From: Exiguobacterium aestuarii
GTDB lineage: Bacteria > Bacillota > Bacilli > Exiguobacteriales > Exiguobacteriaceae
NCBI RefSeq assembly: GCF_020171655.1
Contig: NZ_JAIVAC010000001.1
Coordinates: 1 to 64,000, forward strand
Direction: 5' to 3'
Length of the DNA stretch: 64,000 bases
Position numbers and translations under genes: made by a program. How positions within the stretch are numbered: position 1 is the stretch's first letter; every line of letters begins with the position of its first letter. Below the pieces are notes generated by a model. The model was not told the DNA's origin. It worked only from the letters and a program-made list of their open reading frames with translations, and did no database searches. Shown here piece by piece: positions 51,428 to 59,557 of this stretch.

Positions 51428-51494
51428 AAACCCCTCTATGATGAAGAGGAGATATCATATGTGTATTTGCACATCTTCCGAAAGTGAGGGGTTT
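51428..51494 (+). promoter_or_regulatory. SD-masking hairpin in the leader of the RND pump
   Basis: AAACCCCTC (51428-51436) is the exact complement of GAGGGGTTT (51486-51494). The latter is the only Shine-Dalgarno sequence of the pump gene, 5 nt before its ATG. When folded, pump translation should be blocked. A smaller ATGTG/CACAT hairpin lies inside the loop. Confidence 0.55.
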
Positions 51495-51515
51495 TTATGT
51501 TTTTTGAAAAAATGA
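51459..51515 (+). CDS. Putative 18-aa leader peptide overlapping the RND pump start
   Basis: AGAGGAG lies 8 nt before ATG 51459. The ORF reads MCICTSSESEGFLCFLKK and ends 16 nt inside the pump gene in another frame. Its codons 10-12 form the 3' arm of the SD-masking hairpin, so a ribosome translating it would open the hairpin. Three cysteines in 18 residues are notable. Whether it is translated is not known. Confidence 0.4.
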   Translation: MCICTSSESEGFLCFLKK

Positions 51516-54500
51516 TTGAGCGAGGGAAACTGGTCATCGTGTTTCTTCTCGTCGCAATCGTCGTAGGTGTGCTGACGTTCTTCCAGCTCCCTAAACGTGA
51601 GATTCCTGAAACGGGAATCAACATCGTACTCGTTCAAACACCATATCCTGGTGCGACTGCCGAAACGGTTGAACGTAGTGTGACTGGCGTGTTAGAAGAA
51701 GAACTACGTAGTCTAGAAGGAGTGGAGAACGTGACGTCGATTTCGGCTTCAGAGTTCTCAAACATTACGGTCGAGTATGCAGATGGGACTGACCAGGCAG
51801 AGTTTCAGGCGAACGTACGCCAAGCTTTGTCTGATGCGACACCAAAGCTACCAGAAAATGCACTCGCACCGACAGTTAATGATTCGCTCGGTCAATTACC
51901 GGTCGCCTCTTACTTGTTGACAGCGGATGATCGTGAATCATTCGAAGATGTTCGTGCAGACATCGAGGAATTAGAGTCGAACCTTCTGCGAACAGATGGC
52001 GTGACAGGAGTCACCATCAAAGGTCTACCGGAGGAAGAGTATGTCGTCTCACTCGACTCCGAAGAACTCAGTGCACGGCAGCTCGCCTTCCCTGACGTGT
52101 TGACAGCAATCAACGAAGAGTACAAAACAACACCACTCGGTCGCCAATCGACCGATGAAGGCATCTATCAACTGGCAATCGATAACTTGACGAATGTGAA
52201 CGACATGGAGCAAGTCATTGTCGGTTCATTCAATGGAGAGCCTGTCTTGTTAGAAGATGTCGGAACGGTTGAAGAGACGGCGAAAAGTGAGACGGACCTC
52301 GTTTCATTAGACGGAAAGCCAGCCGTTTCCATCACTGTACCGATTGAGTCAGGTTTGGATATCCCAACGATGCAAGATCGTGTCAACGAGGTAGTGGAAG
52401 ATGGTCTTGGAGATTTGGACGGTTTTGAGCTTGTTCCGTATTATGAACAGGCGAAGGCTGTCGATGCAATCTTCTCGTCGCTGACACGTGAATTCATTAT
52501 CGCGATCATCGCCGTCATCGCCGTGACAACGATTGGTCTCACGTTCTCTGGGTCAATCATCGTCAGTTTGGCAATTCCATTGTCATTCTTGATTGCGTTG
52601 ATCCCATTACAATTCACCGGGGTCGACTTGAACCAGATTTCGATTATCGGAGCAATCATCGCCTTGGGGATTTTGGTCGATGACGCGATCGTCGTCAACG
52701 ACAACATTTTGCGACGGTATCGTAGTGGTGATTCCGCGATGCTCGGAGCAGTTCGCGGAACGAAAGAGGTATGGGGCTCGATTGTCACGTCGACACTTGC
52801 GGTCGTCTTCGCCTTTCTTCCGCTCACGCTACTGTCTGGCGCGAACGGAAACTTCATTCGTGCCTTGCCGACGGTGCTCGCGCTCTCTGTTTTGGCCTCA
52901 ATGGTCATCAGTTTGACGCTCGTCCCGATCGCACAGTATCGCTTGAACCGAAAAGAAGTGAAAGTATCGAAGCGTGAACCAGGTTGGCTCGGCGGACCGC
53001 TCAATCGTCTCAGTAACTTCTATGCCGACCGTCTGTTACCGAGTGTCGCGAAACGTCCATGGACGTTCGGGATTGTCGGTTTCGTCATCACGACAGCGTT
53101 ATATGGTTTGATTCTTCTCACGCCGTTTGAGTTCTTCCCGGCGGCGAATCGTCCGGAAGTGGTAACGAGTGTGACGTTGCCTGTGCAGACAGATTTAGAA
53201 GAGACAGAAGCACGTCTTGAAGAAATTGAAGCAAGGTTCCAAGAAGAAGAAGGGGTCGTTGAAACATCGATCTTTGCAGGGGGTGGACTTCCTGGTCTAT
53301 TCACGGGTGGACTCGATCAGTCCGGTGAAAACACAGGGCAAGTCGTCGTTCGTGTCGATAATGAATCAATCGATGCCATCGAGTTGATTGATAAATACAC
53401 GAATGAATTGCGTGAAGCATATCCTGATGCAGAAATCTTCTTAGATACGCAACAACAAGGACCACCGGCATCGGCTCCTGTCGAATTCACAATGCGTAGC
53501 GAAACGATTGATCAGCTCGTCGCTGCACGGGACCAAGTGAAGGCCGACTTGGAAGAAATCGATGGTGCCATCGTCCTCGATAACATCAAAGAGCCGTTCC
53601 AAACGCTCACGTACGAGCTAAATCGTGAGGAGATGGCCCAAGCAGGTGTCACTGCGAAAGCCATCAGTGATCAAATCCGACTCGTCACAGACGGGATTCC
53701 AATCGGCACGTTCGATGACGGTGTGGAACAGCGTGACGTGAAGATTGTTATCGATGCGGAAGCGAACCGTGAGGCACTTGCGCTTGATGACATTTTAATC
53801 CCGGTCGAAACGGAAGCCGGTCCACCTGTTGCACCACTTAGCACGTTCGTGACAGAAACGACAACGGAGCAAATTCAACAGATTCCTCGCGAGAACGGAG
53901 AACGTTCGGTCACACTCCAAATTTATGCGAGTGAAGGCATGGATGAAGATGCGTTCAAGCAAGATGTCGAGCAAGTGTTGGATGACGCGAAGTCTGGGTT
54001 AGAAGATGAAGGAATCACGTTCGACCAGTCCGGGGCGAGTGATACGCAGAATGAGTTCTTCTTAGAGCTTGCGACATTGTTCGTCGTCGTCTTGTTCTTG
54101 ATTTACTTGATCATCGCGTTCCAGTTCAACTCATTGTCATTACCACTTCTCGTGTTGTTCACAATCTATCTCGCGATTGCTGGAGCGGTCGTCGGGTTGT
54201 TCGTGACACAGACGCCGTTCAGTTTCATGGCATCGATGGGGATGGTATCGCTTGCGGGAATCGTCGTCCGGAACGCAGTCGTCCTGTTCGAGTTTATCGA
54301 ACAGCGCATTCGTGAAGGCTTACCGGTCACGACCGCCGTGTACGAAGCCGGACGTGCTCGGATTCGTCCGATTCTCTTGACAGCACTTACTGCAGTCGTT
54401 GCCCTCCTACCGGTTGCACTTGGAGAAGACCCGCTCTTCAAACCGCTTGCGATTGGAATTGTATCGGGTATTCTATTCTCGACTGTGTTGACTCTCGTGC

Positions 54501-54565
54501 TTGTCCCGGCATACTACCTGATTTTGGCGAAACGCCGTCACAAGGACAAACCGTTTACAGAATGA
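51497..54565 (+). CDS. RND-family efflux permease (SwrC-like)
   Basis: A 1022-aa HAE1/AcrB-type pump: an N-terminal helix, two large outer domains (about 40-325 and 555-835) and two bundles of membrane helices (about 330-540 and 850-1010). The proton-relay motif GAIIALGILVDDAIVVND with paired aspartates is near residues 382-400 (partly shown). It resembles Bacillus SwrC (YerP), which exports surfactin and other lipids, but the substrate here is unknown. No membrane-fusion partner is adjacent, as is usual for Gram-positive RND pumps. It lies downstream of comK. Confidence 0.9.
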   Translation: MFFEKMIERGKLVIVFLLVAIVVGVLTFFQLPKREIPETGINIVLVQTPYPGATAETVERSVTGVLEEELRSLEGVENVTSISASEFSNITVEYADGTDQAEFQANVRQALSDATPKLPENALAPTVNDSLGQLPVASYLLTADDRESFEDVRADIEELESNLLRTDGVTGVTIKGLPEEEYVVSLDSEELSARQLAFPDVLTAINEEYKTTPLGRQSTDEGIYQLAIDNLTNVNDMEQVIVGSFNGEPVLLEDVGTVEETAKSETDLVSLDGKPAVSITVPIESGLDIPTMQDRVNEVVEDGLGDLDGFELVPYYEQAKAVDAIFSSLTREFIIAIIAVIAVTTIGLTFSGSIIVSLAIPLSFLIALIPLQFTGVDLNQISIIGAIIALGILVDDAIVVNDNILRRYRSGDSAMLGAVRGTKEVWGSIVTSTLAVVFAFLPLTLLSGANGNFIRALPTVLALSVLASMVISLTLVPIAQYRLNRKEVKVSKREPGWLGGPLNRLSNFYADRLLPSVAKRPWTFGIVGFVITTALYGLILLTPFEFFPAANRPEVVTSVTLPVQTDLEETEARLEEIEARFQEEEGVVETSIFAGGGLPGLFTGGLDQSGENTGQVVVRVDNESIDAIELIDKYTNELREAYPDAEIFLDTQQQGPPASAPVEFTMRSETIDQLVAARDQVKADLEEIDGAIVLDNIKEPFQTLTYELNREEMAQAGVTAKAISDQIRLVTDGIPIGTFDDGVEQRDVKIVIDAEANREALALDDILIPVETEAGPPVAPLSTFVTETTTEQIQQIPRENGERSVTLQIYASEGMDEDAFKQDVEQVLDDAKSGLEDEGITFDQSGASDTQNEFFLELATLFVVVLFLIYLIIAFQFNSLSLPLLVLFTIYLAIAGAVVGLFVTQTPFSFMASMGMVSLAGIVVRNAVVLFEFIEQRIREGLPVTTAVYEAGRARIRPILLTALTAVVALLPVALGEDPLFKPLAIGIVSGILFSTVLTLVLVPAYYLILAKRRHKDKPFTE

Positions 54566-54573
54566 TTCAGCTT

Positions 54574-54609
54574 GAAGATGTGATGCCGTATGGTGTCACA
54601 TCTTTTTTT
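54574..54609 (+). terminator. Terminator of the RND pump
   Basis: AGATGTGATGCC/GGTGTCACATCT stem followed by seven or more T. Confidence 0.9.
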
Positions 54610-54692
54610 GAACCATTTGTCACATGTTTTGGGTGATGTTGTATGGGTATAATTAGAAGAGAGGTTTTGAACAGTATGGGAGGGAATTGAAG

Positions 54693-55103
54693 ATGAACGA
54701 TTCATATACTTGGCTTAATCGCCGTAAAGTACGACCCGCATACAGTGTGACGGGGAGCCGTTCTTGGTCGAGTGAGCGTGTCGTTCGACCAGACCGTGCG
54801 CGTGGAAAGATGGTACGCGACGTGAAACGTGTACGTCGTCCATATGTAGACGAATACGGCAATCGTCGTTGGACGACGGGACGTGTCGTCGTCACGGATG
54901 CGTCACGTAAGGCACGGGCACATGGACATGGCGATACAGCCGTACAGTTAGAATTCTCGACACCAACACCGTATGAGCGTGTGAAAGAGATGATTCCGAC
55001 AAAACGTGTGCTCGTTCCGGTTGTCGCCGGACTTGCCGTTGTCGGTGGGATTGCTGGTGTTGCATATGCACTCCGTAAAAAGAAACGAAATAAGAAAAAC
55101 TAA
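54693..55103 (+). CDS. Basic protein with C-terminal membrane anchor, unknown
   Basis: A 136-aa protein. The first 70 residues are very rich in Arg (NRRKVRPAYSVTG, RVVRPDRARGKMVRDVKRVRR and RRWTTGRVVVTDASRKARAHG, shown in parts), with a repeated [K/R]-V-R-R/P pattern. Near the end is one membrane helix (VLVPVVAGLAVVGGIAGVAYAL), followed by RKKKRNKKN. The hydrophobic segment plus basic tail suggests tail anchoring with the Arg-rich part facing nucleic acid, polyphosphate or acidic lipids or proteins. I do not recognise the family. ATG 54693 has GGGAGGG 9 nt upstream. Confidence 0.65.
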   Translation: MNDSYTWLNRRKVRPAYSVTGSRSWSSERVVRPDRARGKMVRDVKRVRRPYVDEYGNRRWTTGRVVVTDASRKARAHGHGDTAVQLEFSTPTPYERVKEMIPTKRVLVPVVAGLAVVGGIAGVAYALRKKKRNKKN

Positions 55104-55104
55104 T

Positions 55105-55138
55105 AAAAAAATCGCCGAAAATTCGGCGATTTTTTTAT
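55105..55138. terminator. Bidirectional terminator
   Basis: Perfect AAAAAATCGCCGAA/TTCGGCGATTTTTT between convergent genes. Confidence 0.92.
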
Positions 55139-55524
55139 TTGAAGCGTTCAGCGAGGATGCGCTCGAGTTCACGTTGCCCGAGTTCACGCATTTCTGCCTC
55201 ATTTTCTTCGTCGTATGCATCGTCCGTGAAGCGTCCGACAAATTCGACTTTGCCGTTTCCAAGTTCACGGAACACTAAGTTTTTGCGATCGTTGTAAAAG
55301 ACGACACGGTACTCACGACCATTTTCATGATCGTAGTTGAAGACGCCTTTGATGTGATCCATGTTCTTCTCTTCCGGTTGATCCTCATCATCGTCCTCAT
55401 CTTCTTCTGCTTCAGCAGCTTCGTTAGCTTCATCAAGCGCGTCGGCGAGGACTACCGTTTCTTCTTTTTCTTCTGTCCCCTCTTCTTCAGATGAGACGAC
55501 TTCTTTTTTTTCTTCTTCTGTCAT
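55135..55524 (-). CDS. Acidic protein of unknown function
   Basis: A 129-aa soluble protein in two parts. The N-terminal half (about 1-55) is almost purely acidic and low-complexity (EEEKKEVVSSEEEGTEEKEE; AEEDEDDDEDQPEEKN). The C-terminal half is a small ordered domain: IKGVFNYDHENGREYRVVFY, NLVFRELGNGKVEFVGRF, then a helix ENEAEMRELGQRELERILAE. I do not recognise it. AAGGAGG lies upstream of ATG 55524. Its convergent neighbour is strongly basic; an interaction would be pure inference. Confidence 0.65.
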   Translation of the reverse strand: MTEEEKKEVVSSEEEGTEEKEETVVLADALDEANEAAEAEEDEDDDEDQPEEKNMDHIKGVFNYDHENGREYRVVFYNDRKNLVFRELGNGKVEFVGRFTDDAYDEENEAEMRELGQRELERILAERFK

Positions 55525-55579
55525 GTGAAACGACCTCCTTTACTTACTTTCCTATCATACCCACTTTTTATAGTTGTGA

Positions 55580-55966
55580 CTACTCAAAATGATGCGAGCA
55601 AACCCGGACGACATTCGAAGAGGACATGATCAGTCGCTGGAAGAGCTGACGTTTGATCGATTCTGGCGCATCGACTGTCTTGAGCGCTTGCTCCATGCAT
55701 CCGAGCCAATGCCCGGCATGGGTCTCAGAAATCGGATGTTCATGATGAATCATCGCTAAATTCCCACCACCGCGACGTTCCGAATACAACTTCGGACCAC
55801 CGAGCAATTGGGTTAAAAATTCGAATTGGTGTTGCTTCACCCGTTCTTTGTCTTCCGGAAACAGCGGAAGTAGAATCGGATCGGCATAGACGAGGTCATA
55901 AAACGCGTCAACGAGTTGTTGAACGCCGCTTTCGCCTCCAAATTGTTCATAGGCACTCACATTCAT
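55580..55966 (-). CDS. Truncated haemoglobin, group II type
   Basis: A 128-aa 2-on-2 globin: YEQFGGESGVQQLVDAFYDLV at the start, PLFPEDKERVKQHQFEFLTQLLGGP in the B-E region (key parts), the proximal-histidine region MIHHEHPISETHAGHWLGCMEQAL, and a final helix ending SHHFE. Several histidines lie close together, so the haem ligand cannot be fixed with certainty. Relatives bind O2 or NO and serve in redox or nitrosative stress. GAGGGGGAATGA precedes the ATG. It is divergent from addB. Confidence 0.88.
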   Translation of the reverse strand: MNVSAYEQFGGESGVQQLVDAFYDLVYADPILLPLFPEDKERVKQHQFEFLTQLLGGPKLYSERRGGGNLAMIHHEHPISETHAGHWLGCMEQALKTVDAPESIKRQLFQRLIMSSSNVVRVCSHHFE

Positions 55967-56119
55967 TCCCCCTCATACGTTCAGTCTAATCGATTTCGGG
56001 CAAAAATGGGAATGATGCAAGCTGTGACTTTTTTGACTAGGGTGAAGAGGAGGTTTCCCTCTACAAATAAGAGCGGATGGTTCATAATGAAAGAAAAAAG
56101 GGAAGGAGTGTTCGCTAAA

Positions 56120-59100
56120 ATGACAGTAACCTTTCACGTCGGTCGATCGGGAACGGGGAAAAGTGAACGGATGATCGAACAGGTTATTCAAGAACTGAAA
56201 CAAAACCCGAGCGGACCAACGATTTATATGATCGTGCCGGACCAAATGTCGTTTGAAATGGAGAAGAAGATGGCGACAGTGGACGGCCTGCGCGGCTCGA
56301 CAAGAATCCAAGTATTATCGATGCGCCGTCTTGCATTTTTGATGATGCGGGATGCGGGAGTGGCGACTGACCAATTTTTAGATCAGACGGGGACACATCT
56401 GTTGTTGCGGAGAGTTGTCGAGATGAGCGAGGAACGATTGACCCTGTTCCGTCGAACGATGAACCAGTTCGGATTTTATGAAGAGTTGAACCAATTGATT
56501 TCGATGTTGAAGCGAGGACTTGTCGAACCCGAACATCTGTTGCGGTTGAGTGAACAAGCGCAACATCGTGCCTTGAAGTTACAGGACCTCTCCATCATCT
56601 ATGAAGGATTTTTAAAGATGACAGAAGGGAAGTCGCTACATGCGGAAGATTACTTCAACGTCCTGTTGCAACTGTTGCCCGAGACGGATTTGACGGGAGT
56701 CCGTGTTTACGTGGACGGATTTAATGAGTTCTCGGAGCAGGAATTAGCCGTCCTTGTCGGTCTTGCGGAAAAAGTCGACGTCGATGTGTTGCTGACGCTC
56801 GACCCCTCATCGATGTATCGTCCTGACCCATTGTTTGGACCGACGCAACGGACGCTCATGCGCTTCAAGGAACTCTTGTCGGAACGGCAACTTCAATCGG
56901 TCGACAAACCGTATGACACCATCTATCGCTATAAGCATCCAAGCCTTCGCTATTTAGAGGCGACGTTTGACCAGATGACGGCAGAGCCGTATACAGGGGC
57001 AGAGAACCGCGTCGATTTACATGCTGCCGTCGACCGGACTGTCGAGGTGGAGGCGGCCGTTCGAGAAGTCATCCGACTCACCCGTGAAGAAGGATATCGT
57101 TACCGGGATATCGCGCTCATTTCACGTTCACTCGAAGAGTATGGCGATTTGGCATCGCAGGCGTTACAAAAGATGGGACTTCCTTACTTCCTAGATGAAC
57201 GGCAACCGATGCTTGACCATCCGCTCGTCGAATTGTTGAAAGCAACCATCGACATCGCCTTGCGTAGCTATCGGGAGGAAGCGGTCTTCCGGGCATTGAA
57301 GACGGAACTCGTCGTCCTCGACCCGACACATCGACGCACGTCCGTTGACCGTCTCGAAGCGTTCGTCATTGAGCGCGGAATCAAACACTATCATTGGCAC
57401 GATGCATGGCAATTGCGTCGTCGTACAGGGGAAGAAGCGCGACTGACGAGTGAAGAGCTAGACGTCGAAGCGGAGTTGAATCGATACCGGGAACGCGTCA
57501 TCGAAACGTTCGATCCGTTGTTAGCGGATTTGAAGCAGGCGAAGACGATGCAAGCCTATACGCATGCCATGTATGCCTTTTTGGAGCGGATTGGTGTATC
57601 CAACTGTCTGACCCATTGGCGTGACGAGGCGATTGAAGAAGCGCAGTTGCTCGAAGCGCGTGAGCATACCCAAGTGTGGGACGCGGTCTTACATCTACTC
57701 GAACAATTGGAAGCGGCAGCTCCGGAAGAGAAGTTGTCGACGGAACTGTTTCTTCAGATGATGGACACTGGGCTAGATAGTCTACGTTATGCGCTCATTC
57801 CACCTTCACTCGATCAGTTGACGGTGACGGACTATGTCCGTGGTCGATTGATTGATAAGAAAGTGGTGTTCTTGCTCGGGGCAAATGAAGACCAAATCCC
57901 TCTCGTCACGACACAGTCCAAACTGTTGACCGATCACGACTTGGACTTCATGCATGAGAACGGACTGCGTGCCGGGAAAGCGACCGAGCACTTGTTCGAT
58001 GATGAAACGTATTACTTATATAAAGCAGTGACGGCACCGAGTGAGCGTCTCTATATTAGCTACGCCCTCGTCGACAGAACGGGTAAGGCGGTTCAACCGG
58101 CACGTTTCATCGCTGATTTGAAGGTGCGTCTCCATAAAAACATCATTAAGACACACTTTGCTGAAGCAGGAGAGCACCGACCACGTGACCAATTCGCCTT
58201 TTTGACGAACGTGAACCAGACGGCAGCGGTCACGGCTCTTGAACTGCAACGATTGAGTCGTCATTATCCGATTCAAGATATGTGGTTCGCCGTCTATAAC
58301 GAACTGTTAAAACATCCGGATGGTCGTGAACGTTTGCAGTTGTTGACGAGCGCCCTGTTCTATCAAAATATCCCGAAATCACTAGACGACGATGTGGCTA
58401 AATCTCTTTATACACCGTCGATTCGGGCGAGTGTCTCGCGACTTGAGACGTTCCAAGCATGTCCGTTCAAACATTTTGCGAGTTATGGCTTGCGCCTGAA
58501 GGAACGCCGATTGTATCGACTCGAGGCACCGGATATCGGAAACTTGTATCACCGAACGATTGAACATATGTCACAAACGGTGAAGATGGACGGAAAAGAA
58601 TGGCGAGATGTGGCACCTGATGAATGTGTGAACTTAGCGGAACAGGCAGTAGAACTCGTGACGCCTGAAATCCAACACGCCATTCTGATGAGTTCAAATC
58701 GTTACGCCTATTTAAAGAAAAAATTGACGGACGTCGTCAGCAAGACGGCAGAAGTATTGATTGAACAGTCGAAACGGGACGGATTTGACCCGAAAGCGTT
58801 TGAACTCGCGTTCGGGAGTGGGCAGTTCCCTCCTGTCTCGTTCACGTTATCGAATGGAGCCACGTGTGAGCTCATCGGCCGCATCGACCGTGTCGACACG
58901 GCGATGGTCCACGATCAGCTGTACGTTCGTATCGTCGATTATAAGTCGAGCAAACGTGAAGTCGACTTCGCGGAAATTTACTATGGTCTTGCCATGCAGA
59001 TGCTCATCTACTTGAAAGTATTGATTGAACAGGCGGAGGTATGGACGAAAGAGAATGTAGCGCCGGCTGCGGCACTGTATTTCCACGTTCATCGCCCACT

Positions 59101-59557
59101 CGTCCCACCGGCAGGTTCTGAGGAAGAGACGCGACAGAAAGTATTGGAGTCGTATCAGATGCAAGGGTTGTTGGTCGACGATCCGGAAATTTTGGAGATG
59201 ATGGACCGCTCTGCGAAAGGGTCTTCGAAAAAATCAATCGTCATCCCGGTCAAATATAAAAAAGATGGCACACCTGATTCGAATACACTGAAGAAGATTG
59301 TCACACCACCTCAGCTCGAACAATTGATGGACCATGCGTTTGGCGTCGTCAAATCGAGTGCCGAAGAGATGTATGAAGGAAAAATTGACGTAGAACCTTA
59401 CGAATATAAAGAGCGCCGCCCGTGTCAGACGTGTCCGTACCAAAGTGTCTGCCATTTTGACGAGGCACTCGCGAATGAACCACGCAAATTGAAAAAGTTA
59501 GAGAAAGAAGATGTATTTCAGGAGTTAGGAGGGGATGACCGTGAAATGGACGAATGA
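56120..59557 (+). CDS. addB: ATP-dependent helicase/nuclease subunit AddB
   Basis: AddB pairs with AddA in resecting DNA double-strand breaks and recognising Chi. It has a Walker A motif GRSGTGKS (residues 8-15) that is inactive as a helicase in known AddB, and a C-terminal RecB-type nuclease with VDYKSSKREVDF near 980. The four iron-sulfur cysteines are visible: one in FQACPFKHF (near 780) and three in CQTCPYQSVC (near 1102-1111). ATG 56120 follows GGAAGGAG; longer in-frame readings into the globin gene are rejected. The product is 1145 aa. It overlaps addA. Confidence 0.95.
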   Translation: MTVTFHVGRSGTGKSERMIEQVIQELKQNPSGPTIYMIVPDQMSFEMEKKMATVDGLRGSTRIQVLSMRRLAFLMMRDAGVATDQFLDQTGTHLLLRRVVEMSEERLTLFRRTMNQFGFYEELNQLISMLKRGLVEPEHLLRLSEQAQHRALKLQDLSIIYEGFLKMTEGKSLHAEDYFNVLLQLLPETDLTGVRVYVDGFNEFSEQELAVLVGLAEKVDVDVLLTLDPSSMYRPDPLFGPTQRTLMRFKELLSERQLQSVDKPYDTIYRYKHPSLRYLEATFDQMTAEPYTGAENRVDLHAAVDRTVEVEAAVREVIRLTREEGYRYRDIALISRSLEEYGDLASQALQKMGLPYFLDERQPMLDHPLVELLKATIDIALRSYREEAVFRALKTELVVLDPTHRRTSVDRLEAFVIERGIKHYHWHDAWQLRRRTGEEARLTSEELDVEAELNRYRERVIETFDPLLADLKQAKTMQAYTHAMYAFLERIGVSNCLTHWRDEAIEEAQLLEAREHTQVWDAVLHLLEQLEAAAPEEKLSTELFLQMMDTGLDSLRYALIPPSLDQLTVTDYVRGRLIDKKVVFLLGANEDQIPLVTTQSKLLTDHDLDFMHENGLRAGKATEHLFDDETYYLYKAVTAPSERLYISYALVDRTGKAVQPARFIADLKVRLHKNIIKTHFAEAGEHRPRDQFAFLTNVNQTAAVTALELQRLSRHYPIQDMWFAVYNELLKHPDGRERLQLLTSALFYQNIPKSLDDDVAKSLYTPSIRASVSRLETFQACPFKHFASYGLRLKERRLYRLEAPDIGNLYHRTIEHMSQTVKMDGKEWRDVAPDECVNLAEQAVELVTPEIQHAILMSSNRYAYLKKKLTDVVSKTAEVLIEQSKRDGFDPKAFELAFGSGQFPPVSFTLSNGATCELIGRIDRVDTAMVHDQLYVRIVDYKSSKREVDFAEIYYGLAMQMLIYLKVLIEQAEVWTKENVAPAAALYFHVHRPLVPPAGSEEETRQKVLESYQMQGLLVDDPEILEMMDRSAKGSSKKSIVIPVKYKKDGTPDSNTLKKIVTPPQLEQLMDHAFGVVKSSAEEMYEGKIDVEPYEYKERRPCQTCPYQSVCHFDEALANEPRKLKKLEKEDVFQELGGDDREMDE

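Noticed and set aside
51428-51496. Reading the pump leader hairpin as the comK terminator
   Set aside because: The loop is almost 50 nt with only a 9-bp stem, and the T run contains the pump start region. An SD-masking role fits better, though termination is not excluded.
55916-56119. N-terminal extension of addB
   Set aside because: It overlaps the divergent globin gene start; GGAAGGAG and the Walker A position support ATG 56120.
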